DNA from: Anaerocolumna sp. MB42-C2
GTDB lineage: Bacteria; Bacillota; Clostridia; Lachnospirales; Lachnospiraceae
Assembly: GCF_030913705.1 (NCBI RefSeq)
Contig: NZ_CP133190.1
Span: 186,001-250,000 of the forward strand
Reading direction: 5' to 3'
DNA length: 64,000 nucleotides
Shown: piece after piece, positions 55,424 through 64,000 of the stretch
How the letters are laid out: every line of letters starts with the position of its first letter
How positions within the stretch are numbered: the stretch's first letter is position 1
The notes under the pieces: model-generated
What the model saw: only the letters and a program-made list of their open reading frames with translations
Databases searched by the model: none
Told to the model about the DNA's origin: nothing
Program-made: the position numbers and the translations under genes

Positions 55424-57196
55424 ATGTCAGATGTTATATCAGATATTATGAAACAGGAATTAGATTATATCATTGAAAAAAAACAAATTAAATCAGTATT
55501 TCAACCAATAATTTCTCTTAAGGACGGTAATATATTGGGATATGAAGCCTTAAGCAGAATTACTTGTAAATCAATTATCTCAAATACGGAAGAAATATTC
55601 CGTTTAGCAGGAGAACATAATCGCTTATGGGACCTGGAGTTATTATGCAGGGTAAAATCCCTGGAAGCTGCATTCAATCAGATGAAATTTCCATATGACA
55701 AGAAATTATTTGTGAATGTAAATCCCAGGGTTATGCATGATATTAAATTCCGTGATGGTTTTACGAAAGAGTATCTAAATAAATATAATATCACTCCGGA
55801 AAACATTATTTTTGAGATTACGGAGAGAGAAGCAATTAACGATATGGAGAGTTTTCAAGGTGCAGTGGAGCATTATAAAAAACAGCATTATAAGATTGCC
55901 ATTGATGACGCAGGAGCCGGTTATTCCGGATTAAATCTTATTAGTGATATTCACCCGCATTTTTTGAAATTAGATATGAAAATGATTCGAAATATTGATA
56001 AAGACAATTTTAAATATGTATTAGTGAAATCACTGATAGAATTTTCAAGAATAACAAACATCAGTTTAATAGCGGAAGGAATTGAAACGAAAGAAGAGTT
56101 AAAAGCTTTAATAAATTTGGGAGTACAATATGGGCAAGGTTATTATATTCAGAAACCAAATGAAGTTATGGCGAAAATCGATACAGATTTGATCCAATTT
56201 ATTGAGGGAACGAATCAAAAGAAAAATAATATACAGGGCATAAAATTATCCGGCTTATTTATTGAAAATATTACAAAACAAACTCCGATTATTTCCCCTT
56301 TTAAAAAGGTTGAAAAAGTTTTTGATGATTTTAAAGAAAATTCGGATATTTACGGTATGTGTGTTGTATTAGAAGACAAAGTCATGGGAATTATTACCAG
56401 AGAAAATCTTATATTAAAAGTCAGCGGGCGATATGGGTTCAGCTTATACCAAAGAAAAGATATCTCTGAAATTATGGATAAAGAATATCTGGAGGTAGAT
56501 TATCATACTCCCATTAATACAGTTTCCTATCTGGCTATGGAAAGGGATAACAGTAAGATCTATGATATGATAGTGGTAACAAGAGACGGAAAATACTTTG
56601 GTACCGTTACCGTTAAGGATCTGCTTCAAAAAACGACTGAGATAGATATCGCCAACGCTAAAAATTTAAATCCTTTAAGTGGCTTGCCAGGTAATCTCAT
56701 AATTGAGAATGAGATCTCCCAGTGTATTACTTTTAGAAGTGAATATAGTATTTTATACATAGATATCGATAACTTTAAAGCATACAATGATGTTTACGGT
56801 ATTGAAAAAGGAGATCAGGTAATTAAGGTCCTATCTGCTATTTTATTAAATTATAAAGAGGAGACTACTTTTATCGGACACGTGGGGGGAGATGACTTTA
56901 TTATAACACTGGATAATTACAAATGGGATGTTATCTCCGATTCTATCATAAGTGATTTTGAAAAAGAAGCGCAGCTTATGTATAATGAAGAAGACAGGGA
57001 AAGGGGTTTTATTACATCTGCTAACCGGCATGGAGTTATTGAAGAGTTCCCTCTGGCTTCATTAACAATATCTGTAGTCAGCAACAAAAACAGAACTTAT
57101 TATAACGGTAATGAATTAACAGAGGAATTAGCAAGGCTTAAGAAAAAGGGAAAGCAATATAAAGGGAGTATTTGTTTCTCCGGTGATACAAATTAA
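55424..57196 (+). CDS. EAL-CBS-GGDEF c-di-GMP protein
   Basis: 590-residue cytoplasmic protein with three parts. An EAL phosphodiesterase domain comes first (about residues 5-250; GYEALSRI, IFEITERE, IDDAGAGYSG, LIAEGIET, QGYYIQKP, so catalytic residues look complete). A CBS-domain pair follows (about 275-400; MDKEYLEVDYHTPINTVSYL), likely binding adenine nucleotides. A C-terminal GGDEF domain ends the protein (about 415-585), with the signature altered to GGDDF. The family pattern suggests c-di-GMP hydrolysis tuned by the CBS pair, with the GGDEF possibly sensory. GGAGGA precedes ATG. Confidence 0.88.
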   Translation: MSDVISDIMKQELDYIIEKKQIKSVFQPIISLKDGNILGYEALSRITCKSIISNTEEIFRLAGEHNRLWDLELLCRVKSLEAAFNQMKFPYDKKLFVNVNPRVMHDIKFRDGFTKEYLNKYNITPENIIFEITEREAINDMESFQGAVEHYKKQHYKIAIDDAGAGYSGLNLISDIHPHFLKLDMKMIRNIDKDNFKYVLVKSLIEFSRITNISLIAEGIETKEELKALINLGVQYGQGYYIQKPNEVMAKIDTDLIQFIEGTNQKKNNIQGIKLSGLFIENITKQTPIISPFKKVEKVFDDFKENSDIYGMCVVLEDKVMGIITRENLILKVSGRYGFSLYQRKDISEIMDKEYLEVDYHTPINTVSYLAMERDNSKIYDMIVVTRDGKYFGTVTVKDLLQKTTEIDIANAKNLNPLSGLPGNLIIENEISQCITFRSEYSILYIDIDNFKAYNDVYGIEKGDQVIKVLSAILLNYKEETTFIGHVGGDDFIITLDNYKWDVISDSIISDFEKEAQLMYNEEDRERGFITSANRHGVIEEFPLASLTISVVSNKNRTYYNGNELTEELARLKKKGKQYKGSICFSGDTN

Positions 57197-57551
57197 TTTA
57201 AATATATAGGTTATTATACAGAAAATCCGGATATCCGGATTTATTTTTTTATTTCATAGTAAAGCTCATCCTATATGATAAAGCTCTCCGGGGATGCGCA
57301 TTCTTGCGTATGGAATTATACCAGCCAGGCTTGCCCACTTTGTTCTATTCATATCTGCCTAAAGATATATATTTTGCTTTAATACGATTGCTATAAAATT
57401 ATTAATGTAATATAATAAAGAAAATAGTCATTTTAACAAAAAATGTCTACAATTAACTCTGATAAGTAGAGAAAATTATCTTTTTTTTCTTAAATGAAAA
57501 CCGAATATGTCTATGTCATTTACAATAAGAGAATAAAAGGAGACTATTACT
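57197..57551 (+). promoter_or_regulatory. Terminator and promoter between c-di-GMP genes
   Basis: This 355-base gap holds no gene. A terminator lies at 57223-57250 (arms aaatccggat / atccggattt, then a T-run), and a promoter at 57388-57416: TTGCTA, 17 bases, TATAAT. Between them is a small hairpin (atgcgca / tgcgtat). The two c-di-GMP genes are therefore separate transcripts. Confidence 0.75.
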
Positions 57552-60350
57552 TTGGATATGACGTATAAAGAAGACAATAGTAAGCTTCAGAATGAGTTAA
57601 ATGAAAGCCATAATACATATAATGGGGTTTATCCGATATTTCGTGAAGAAAGGGATAACCAGACACAATTATTTAATAAAAAAACAGTATTAAATAAAAT
57701 CGAAAAACATCTAAAAGAAAACCTGAATAAAAAACTCATTGAAAATCATTCCTTTTTGTTAATCGATATTGACAATTTAAAAAGGATAAATGAAACCTGT
57801 GGACATATATATGGTGATATTGTTCTTGAAACCTTTGCTGCATATTTAGCGCAAACGGTAGAGGATGGGGATATATTAGGCAGAATTGACGGAGACGGAT
57901 TTGTAGTAATACATAATACCATAAAAGACAAGGATGATATCTATTATATGCCTCAAACCATATGCAGCTTGGTAAGAGAAAATCTTCCCGGGCTGAAGGA
58001 AGATGTCAAGTTAACCGTGAGTATTGGAATATCAAATTTCCCAAAGGATGGGACAACGTATGAGGAACTGCTTCAAAAAGCAGATATTGCTTTAAATAAA
58101 GCCAAAATAAGCGGAAAAGATAAATTTGTCATCTACAATTCTGAGTTGAATATAAATATCTTTGAAGGGGAGATGGAACAGAAGAGAAATAAGAAAAAGA
58201 AAAAGCAGAATTACGAAGATATCTTAGATGCGGAAAAAAGGTTATTAAATTATGCTTTTGATATTTTAAGTGAAGGAAATTCAGTTGAAGTATCCATTCA
58301 TAAGATATTTACGGAAATTGGAAAATATTATAATTTATCCCGAATTACTATATTTGAAAATGAGACAATCAATCAGAAAGCAAGAGTTACTTATGAATGG
58401 CTTAATGCTGGAATTTCCCCCTGCATAGCAATTCCCAAAAGTGATTATCTGGCAAAACAATATAAAGAAATGTTTATTAATAATAGTATATACTATTTTG
58501 AAGATATAACCAGGATTGATATTAGTTCGGAATTAAAATGGTTCTATGAACAAATGAATATTAAGTCCTTAGTGCAATGTGCCATTAATGATTCCAATCA
58601 ATTAATAGGTACCGTTAATTTTGAAGACTGTGAAAAAGCCCGTATCTGGCCCAAATCTCAATTAAATACTCTCTTAATTATAACAAAAGTTGTAAGTAAT
58701 TATATCTTGCAATTACGAAATAAAGAAGAATTAGATAACGAAATATTGTTCACCCAGGCGATGTTAAATAATCAAAAGTTAAGTAATTATGCCATAAAAG
58801 CAGGTACCTACGAATTATTATATGTCAGTGAGTATACGGAAAAACTGTTCCCTAATGTAAAGTTGGGAGAATTATGCTATAAAGCTATTTTCGGCCGGAG
58901 TAAACCATGTGATACCTGTCCTTTGAACGGACTGGATCATGCAAATAAACGGTATTCTGTCGAAGCTTATAATAAGAAATTAGGTGCATGGCTTAGTACA
59001 ACCGCCTCCACTTTTGATATGCCTAACGGGCAGAAGATGAATCTGCTTTGTTCCTCCGATGTTACAGGATTCATGGAACGGGTTAAATCCAAGGATAATT
59101 TAACGGGTCTGCTTACCTTGTCCAAATTTGAAGCAGAAGCAATGAAATTGATTGCAAGTTCAAAAGAATTCCAATATGCAATTGTATATTCTGATTTTGA
59201 TAAATTTAAATATATTAATGATGAATGGGGATATTCCATAGGGAATGATATTTTAAAATTCTACGCTGAAAAAATATTAAAACATCTTAATCCGATGGAA
59301 TTATTCTGCAGAATAAGTGGAGATACATTTGTATGCCTGTTTATTTATAAAGACAGAGAAGAGATTTTAGACAGAATAAAAATTATATTACAAGCTATAA
59401 TTCAGGATTATAAAACCTGCTATCCCAAAATTAATCCGATTATAATCAGCGGGATTTATTTTATGACTAAAGAGGATAAGGTTTTAAGCATTGCTATGGA
59501 CAAGGCAAACATGGCAAGAAAAAGGTTAAAAGGGTTTCATAAAAGTACCCTATCCATCTATGATGAGAACTTACATAAAACCATTTCCAAAGAGAAAATG
59601 ATTGAAAACAGAATGCATACGGCTCTTACAAACCATGAATTCATCGTTTACATGCAGCCGAAAATTGAACTAAGATCCTTAAATATAATCGGTGCAGAAG
59701 CTTTGGTCAGATGGAAAACACATACTGGTGAGATTATGAATCCATCTGAGTTTATTCCTATTTTTGAGAAAAATGGTTTTATATTGGAGTTGGATTTTTA
59801 TGTTTATGAGGAAGCTTTTAAAATGTTAAGAAGATGGCTGAATCTCGGAAAAAATCCATTAATCATATCTGTAAATGTATCCAGGCTTCATATTGATGAC
59901 GATTTATTTATTCAAAAACTGGAGTTTCTAATCCGTAAATATAATTTGCCCACTAACTTAATTGAAATAGAAATAACAGAGAGTATTTTCTTAAATGGGT
60001 TGGACCGTTTAAAAAGATTTTTAGGAAAACTGTCTGATAAAGGATTTCTCATTTCCATTGATGATTTTGGTTCCGGTTTTTCCTCCTTGAATCTGTTAAA
60101 AACTTTACCGGTTGATATCCTAAAGCTGGATAAAGACTTTTTAACTTATGATGTTATGGGTGAAAAAGATAAAATCGTGATTGCCAATATCATTAACCTC
60201 GCTAAAGGGTTGGGTTTAAAGGTAATCTCAGAAGGGGTGGAGACATTGGATCAGGCCAGATTTTTAAAAGAAAATCACTGCGATATGGTTCAGGGTTACT
60301 TTTTCTATAAACCAATGCCGATGGAGGAATTAGAAAAATTATTAAGTTAA
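57552..60350 (+). CDS. GGDEF-GAF-PAS-GGDEF-EAL protein, likely c-di-GMP phosphodiesterase
   Basis: 932-residue cytoplasmic signalling protein. A first GGDEF domain (about residues 45-200) has the signature changed to DGDGF (about 112-116). A GAF-like domain (about 230-395) and a PAS-like segment with a CDTC motif (about 400-510) follow. A second GGDEF domain (about 520-670) has SGDTF in place of GGDEF. A C-terminal EAL domain (about 690-932) keeps IGAEALVRW, IEIEITES, IDDFGSGFSS, ILKLDKDF and SEGVET. Both cyclase sites look inactive while EAL looks active. TTG 57552 is preferred since AAGGAG is eight bases upstream; ATG 57558 is also possible. Confidence 0.85.
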   Translation: MDMTYKEDNSKLQNELNESHNTYNGVYPIFREERDNQTQLFNKKTVLNKIEKHLKENLNKKLIENHSFLLIDIDNLKRINETCGHIYGDIVLETFAAYLAQTVEDGDILGRIDGDGFVVIHNTIKDKDDIYYMPQTICSLVRENLPGLKEDVKLTVSIGISNFPKDGTTYEELLQKADIALNKAKISGKDKFVIYNSELNINIFEGEMEQKRNKKKKKQNYEDILDAEKRLLNYAFDILSEGNSVEVSIHKIFTEIGKYYNLSRITIFENETINQKARVTYEWLNAGISPCIAIPKSDYLAKQYKEMFINNSIYYFEDITRIDISSELKWFYEQMNIKSLVQCAINDSNQLIGTVNFEDCEKARIWPKSQLNTLLIITKVVSNYILQLRNKEELDNEILFTQAMLNNQKLSNYAIKAGTYELLYVSEYTEKLFPNVKLGELCYKAIFGRSKPCDTCPLNGLDHANKRYSVEAYNKKLGAWLSTTASTFDMPNGQKMNLLCSSDVTGFMERVKSKDNLTGLLTLSKFEAEAMKLIASSKEFQYAIVYSDFDKFKYINDEWGYSIGNDILKFYAEKILKHLNPMELFCRISGDTFVCLFIYKDREEILDRIKIILQAIIQDYKTCYPKINPIIISGIYFMTKEDKVLSIAMDKANMARKRLKGFHKSTLSIYDENLHKTISKEKMIENRMHTALTNHEFIVYMQPKIELRSLNIIGAEALVRWKTHTGEIMNPSEFIPIFEKNGFILELDFYVYEEAFKMLRRWLNLGKNPLIISVNVSRLHIDDDLFIQKLEFLIRKYNLPTNLIEIEITESIFLNGLDRLKRFLGKLSDKGFLISIDDFGSGFSSLNLLKTLPVDILKLDKDFLTYDVMGEKDKIVIANIINLAKGLGLKVISEGVETLDQARFLKENHCDMVQGYFFYKPMPMEELEKLLS

Positions 60351-60387
60351 TATTATAAAGGGGTTCATTATTAATAACAACTTTTAT

Positions 60388-60430
60388 TTACCTGTCACAA
60401 GCAGTCTTTATACTTTGTGACAGGTTTTTT
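60388..60430 (+). terminator. Rho-independent terminator after EAL gene
   Basis: Arms acctgtcacaa (60390-60400) and ttgtgacaggt (60415-60425) are followed by a T-run. The remaining gap to 60660 is AT-rich with no clear gene or promoter. Confidence 0.9.
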
Positions 60431-60660
60431 ATGCAATAGTAAGATTTTGTTTCTATTGAATAAAGGTCCAACCGGGCTCCGGGAGGTTCTAAGTATTATT
60501 TGATACTATATTTATATTTTCTACAAATTTATTAAAAATTTTGTAAGAATCGTGAAACTTTTTTAAGGTTTCAATCGTTATATATATAGATACTATTTAT
60601 TCACGTAATAATAATGGATTTTTTCGTTAATGGTTTTATCAGAAGCATAGGAGTTTCGTT

Positions 60661-60891
60661 ATGAAAGAAATTATATCAGCAATTCGAAAAAGCAAATATC
60701 ATAAAGTAATTATCGGTGCATTATATGCACTTATGGCTATTCCTTTCTTTCTCTGGGGATTTTCTATTATAATACTCTCAAAAGGGACCTATATGGAATT
60801 AGTAATATCATTACTGGGTATATTGTTTTGTTTAATATCCGGTCTGTATTCTATGTTTCGGAAAGATAAAGCCGTCAAAGCGGCCTGTTAA
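60661..60891 (+). CDS. Small membrane protein of unknown function
   Basis: 76-residue protein. It has a basic N-terminus (MKEIISAIRKSKYHK), two hydrophobic helices (about residues 17-40 and 46-66), and a basic end RKDKAVKAAC. TAGGAGTT lies at good spacing before the ATG. I do not recognise a family. It stands alone between a terminator and the dispersed repeat copy. Confidence 0.6.
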   Translation: MKEIISAIRKSKYHKVIIGALYALMAIPFFLWGFSIIILSKGTYMELVISLLGILFCLISGLYSMFRKDKAVKAAC

Positions 60892-60991
60892 ATCCTTTTA
60901 AGATTTTATTTGTACTGACTGAAATGATTAGGTTTGAAAAAATACTTATAAATTCTCTGATATTCCTCTCATATTATTTAAATCCTCTACC

Positions 60992-61054
60992 TTTTGTGTG
61001 CATCGCAAATATTGTTCACGGAACCACTGCTTTTTGCAGGGGAGTGAACAGTAA
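60992..61054. repeat. Dispersed palindromic repeat, copy 2 (inverted)
   Basis: The reverse complement of this stretch matches the core of the element at 27709-27777. Shared parts are the TTA-TGTTCAC start, CCCCTG loop, GTGAACAATA arm and GATGCACACAAAA end. The inner loop stem here is CTGC/GCAG where copy 1 has CTGT/ACAG, a compensatory change that preserves pairing. The outer part present in copy 1 is missing. Confidence 0.7.
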
Positions 61055-61098
61055 GAACTCCTTTTATATTTCTTTGCAAAAACAAAATATGAATATAC

Positions 61099-61128
61099 TT
61101 AACATTTATCCTAAAATTGTGGTATAAT
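61099..61128 (+). promoter_or_regulatory. Sigma-A promoter of SNF2 helicase gene
   Basis: TTAACA (61099-61104), 18-base spacer, TATAAT (61123-61128), about 42 bases before the start codon. Confidence 0.65.
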
Positions 61129-61169
61129 AATAGGATGCAAAGATTGGACAAGGAAAAAGGAGTTTCAAG

Positions 61170-64000
61170 ATGATACGATTATCCAGAATGGGAATAAGAA
61201 ATTTAGCTGCAAATGAAACCGTTTATGCAAGAGGCTTGCAGGATTACAAACAAAGCCATGTGGTGAATGCCACTTGGTCTAATTCTAAACAGCAATATCG
61301 TATTACAGTCAAGGATAATTTCGAATATTTGGTTACAATTCGTGTTTTTGAAGATGGGTCATTTGAACATAATTGTAATTGTTCAGAGCATCTAAAGGAA
61401 GAGGGAGCATGCAGGCACGTGGTTACTGCACTGTTTTTTGTATTAAATTATGTGGAACGTTCTCTGATGGAAGAACCGGATAATCCTGCTGAAAAAACGG
61501 TATATCAGATCCTTGGTTATTTCAGTAATCAGGAAGAAAGCGTAATGCAGGGAGAAACTTACCATATAAAGGTATCTTTATCTATTCCCACTATCTTACG
61601 TCCTGAAACCGGTTCTGCGATCCTTTCGCTGAGAGTGGGAAATCATCATTATTATAAAGTACAATCTATAAAAAAATTTCTAACAGACTTCTATAACCAT
61701 GAAAATGTTATGTTAGGAAAAGAGTTTAAATTTATTCACGGAGAGAGTAAATTTGATAAACAATCTAAAAAAGTTTTGGATTATATTCTGCAAATATATG
61801 AAATCCAGGAAGCAATCGATAAATTGTTTTATTCAAAACTATTTGCTAAAGCCAATATCATTTTAACCAAAAATATGTTATTTCGTCTATTGGATATAAT
61901 GGAAGAGAGTACATTCGATCTGGAATTATACGGAAAGGAATATGAAGATGTTATCTATACCGCAGCCAATCCAAAGATAGAGTATGATTTATCTTTAATC
62001 GATGACGGAATTGTGATGGATTATCATGGTAAATACAGTGTAGTTCCCATAACTGAGGCAGGTGAACTTCTTTTTTATAATAGTTGTATCTATAAACCGA
62101 CAAAGAGGTTTTTAGGAAATTATCTGCCTTTTTATAATAATCTGGGTGCCAAAAAAGAACCTTTAATATTTAAGGGTTCTAATAAAAACAAGTTTTTGGA
62201 AACGGTACTCCCTAAAATAAGTGAAACAATGGAATTAACCGTACCCCAGGAAATTAAGGACAGATTTATTACTGAAGAATTAAAACCGGTCATTTATCTG
62301 GATAAAGTTAAAAATTACATTCAGGCGGAATTACGATACCGGTATGGAGAACATGAATTTAATGCTTTTGAGAATGCACCCTCTGATAATTTTATTATAA
62401 TCCGCCAGCCTCATAAAGAAGACTATTATATTGATCGACTGGAGAGAATTGGGTTCCAGCCAAAGCAACATGGCTTTATTATGCGTAACGAAGATGAAAT
62501 TTATGATTTTTTAATCAATCACATTCATGAACTGGCGAAAGAATGTGAATTATATTATTCTGATTCCTTTAAGAAAATTAATATAAAATCACCGGGTAGT
62601 TTTAAGGCAGGATTAAGGGTAAGCAACGGTCTTGACCTATTAGAAATGGACTTAAATTATGATGAAGTACCAAAAGAAGAGTTAAAAGATTTATTTAAAT
62701 CCTATCGTATGAAGAAAAAATACTACCGATTAAAAAACGGCAGTTTTATTAATCTGGAAGAAGAAAATATTAAAGAAGTCTGGGATATATTAAGTTACCT
62801 GGGAGTTTCCGGCAAAGAATTAAATAATGAAACGATCGGTTTATCTAAAAATAAAGCTCTTTATCTTAATAATGTATTCCAGGAAAAACATCTCGAAGTG
62901 GAGAAAGATGAGGATTTTTCACAATTAGTGGAAAAAATCTTAAATCCGAATATTACGGAATATAATATTCCCGATGGTATCCAGGCCGATCTTCGAGGAT
63001 ATCAGGTCACTGGTTATAAATGGCTTCGTACCTTATCAGATAATAACCTCGGCGGAATTCTGGCAGATGATATGGGATTAGGTAAAACATTACAGACAAT
63101 TGTATATATAGCTGCGATTAAAAAAATAATTCAATCCGCCAGATTTTTAATTGTTTGTCCTTCTTCCCTGATTTATAACTGGCAGGACGAACTGGAGAAT
63201 TTTGCACCTGCTCTTACCTCATATGTTGTTACAGGGACTCCAAAAGAGCGTAAAGAATTAATTGAAACAGAAGAGAATATTGATATTCTAATTACTTCTT
63301 ATCCTTTAATGCGCCGGGATATAAATTTATATCAAAAGCTGCGTTTTCACACAGTATTTATAGATGAAGCCCAATATATTAAGAATGCAGATTCGCTTAA
63401 TGCAAAATCCGTCAAATTATTGGAGGCAGATCATAGGTATGCACTTACAGGAACCCCAATTGAAAATTCCTTATCCGAGCTATGGTCAATTTTCGATTTT
63501 ATTATGCCGGAGTATTTATTTAGCCATACTAAATTTGTGAATCAATATGAAAAGCCTATTATGAGATCGGAAGAGGGGGTATTAGAAGATTTAAACAGGC
63601 GGATTCTACCCTTTATCCTGCGTCGTATGAAAAAAGATGTATTACAGGAATTACCGGATAAAGTAGAAACTAAAATGCTGAATGATATGGTTGAAGAACA
63701 GAAAAAAGTATATCTTTCCTATGTTGAAAGTGCGAAAACCGAATTGGATAATGAAATTAAAGAAAATGGATTGGAAAAGAGTAAACTTAAGATACTTGCA
63801 GTTTTAACAAGATTACGCCAGATCTGCTGTCATCCGGGTACCTTTATAGAGAACTATAACGGCGGAAGCGGTAAGTTAGAACTACTAATGGAAATCATTA
63901 CGGATGCGATTGCCAATGAACACCGTATCTTGGTATTCTCTCAATTTACCTCCATGTTATCCATAATTGAAAAGGAATTAAAAGCCAAAAATATCCCAGG
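61170..64000 (+). CDS. SWIM zinc-finger SNF2-family helicase, 3' partial
   Basis: 943 codons are visible and the frame is open at the window end. A SWIM zinc finger lies near residues 69-90 (CNC, then CRH: CxCx(n)CxH). A helicase-associated region follows (about 130-590). The SNF2 ATPase core begins near residue 608 (LRGYQVTGYKWL). Walker A is in DDMGLGKT (about 632-639), the DEAQ box follows at about 730, then LTGTPIENS. The second RecA lobe has begun (LRQICCHP, FSQFTSML). Bacterial SWIM-SNF2 proteins are DNA-dependent ATPases thought to remodel protein-DNA complexes. Their exact role is unclear. AAAGGAG precedes the ATG. Confidence 0.9.
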   Translation, partial: MIRLSRMGIRNLAANETVYARGLQDYKQSHVVNATWSNSKQQYRITVKDNFEYLVTIRVFEDGSFEHNCNCSEHLKEEGACRHVVTALFFVLNYVERSLMEEPDNPAEKTVYQILGYFSNQEESVMQGETYHIKVSLSIPTILRPETGSAILSLRVGNHHYYKVQSIKKFLTDFYNHENVMLGKEFKFIHGESKFDKQSKKVLDYILQIYEIQEAIDKLFYSKLFAKANIILTKNMLFRLLDIMEESTFDLELYGKEYEDVIYTAANPKIEYDLSLIDDGIVMDYHGKYSVVPITEAGELLFYNSCIYKPTKRFLGNYLPFYNNLGAKKEPLIFKGSNKNKFLETVLPKISETMELTVPQEIKDRFITEELKPVIYLDKVKNYIQAELRYRYGEHEFNAFENAPSDNFIIIRQPHKEDYYIDRLERIGFQPKQHGFIMRNEDEIYDFLINHIHELAKECELYYSDSFKKINIKSPGSFKAGLRVSNGLDLLEMDLNYDEVPKEELKDLFKSYRMKKKYYRLKNGSFINLEEENIKEVWDILSYLGVSGKELNNETIGLSKNKALYLNNVFQEKHLEVEKDEDFSQLVEKILNPNITEYNIPDGIQADLRGYQVTGYKWLRTLSDNNLGGILADDMGLGKTLQTIVYIAAIKKIIQSARFLIVCPSSLIYNWQDELENFAPALTSYVVTGTPKERKELIETEENIDILITSYPLMRRDINLYQKLRFHTVFIDEAQYIKNADSLNAKSVKLLEADHRYALTGTPIENSLSELWSIFDFIMPEYLFSHTKFVNQYEKPIMRSEEGVLEDLNRRILPFILRRMKKDVLQELPDKVETKMLNDMVEEQKKVYLSYVESAKTELDNEIKENGLEKSKLKILAVLTRLRQICCHPGTFIENYNGGSGKLELLMEIITDAIANEHRILVFSQFTSMLSIIEKELKAKNIP

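Noticed and set aside
60924-61127. 67-residue plus-strand frame
   Set aside because: Spans repeat copy 2 and the helicase promoter; no ribosome site.

Overview
The window reads as chromosomal DNA of an anaerobic, spore-forming, low-GC Firmicute, most likely a Lachnospiraceae/Clostridia member. The evidence is AT-rich codon use, strong AGGAGG-type ribosome sites, frequent TTG starts, spore germination genes, a T-box leader, a giant 2-hydroxyacyl-CoA dehydratase activase and a corrinoid-activator protein. Everything here comes from reading the sequence and supplied translations; no database search was run. No rRNA, tRNA, CRISPR array, prophage or intact insertion sequence was seen.

Layout, 1-21.9 kb. 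A nucleoside uptake operon (BMP lipoprotein, double ABC ATPase, two permeases) ends with an adenosine-type deaminase and a terminator. Next come an ABC ATPase with a large coiled-coil FtsX permease, a small Ig-like membrane protein, and a DUF6442/XRE regulator pair with a clear promoter and duplicated operator-like dyads. An S-layer-homology protein then leads an operon with a double-length membrane-fusion adaptor and a MacB-type ABC pair, followed by a D,D-carboxypeptidase. A metallophosphoesterase, a catalytically broken site-2-protease-like protein, and scpA-scpB complete this part.

22-33.4 kb. A two-gene germinant receptor locus has its B and C subunits fused in one polypeptide. It is followed by a decayed degV gene, a DUF1328 miniprotein, a P-loop kinase-like protein, a dispersed palindromic repeat, an 8-oxoguanine glycosylase and the 1437-residue activase/dehydratase-like protein.

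33.4-49.8 kb. On the minus strand lies a compact vanG-vanXY-vanT type cluster (D-Ala-D-Ser ligase, D,D-peptidase, membrane serine racemase) with no adjacent vanRS. It is divergent from a FetAB-like ABC pair. Then follow an asparaginase, a diguanylate cyclase, a second D,D-carboxypeptidase, a corrinoid-activator fused to a methionine-synthase-activation-like domain, and T-box-controlled pheS-pheT.

49.8-64 kb. A LytTR/GHKL two-component system diverges from a BceAB-like ABC transporter. Two multidomain c-di-GMP proteins follow, then a small membrane protein, a second copy of the dispersed repeat, and a SWIM-SNF2 helicase cut by the window edge.

Themes are cell-wall D-Ala chemistry (five enzymes), several FtsX-type ABC systems, c-di-GMP signalling and sporulation/germination. 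The most promising items are the orphan vanG cluster, the GerB-GerC fusion with an internal lipobox, the dead site-2 protease beside scpAB, the activation-domain/corrinoid-activator fusion, and the repeat whose hairpin shows a compensatory base change.
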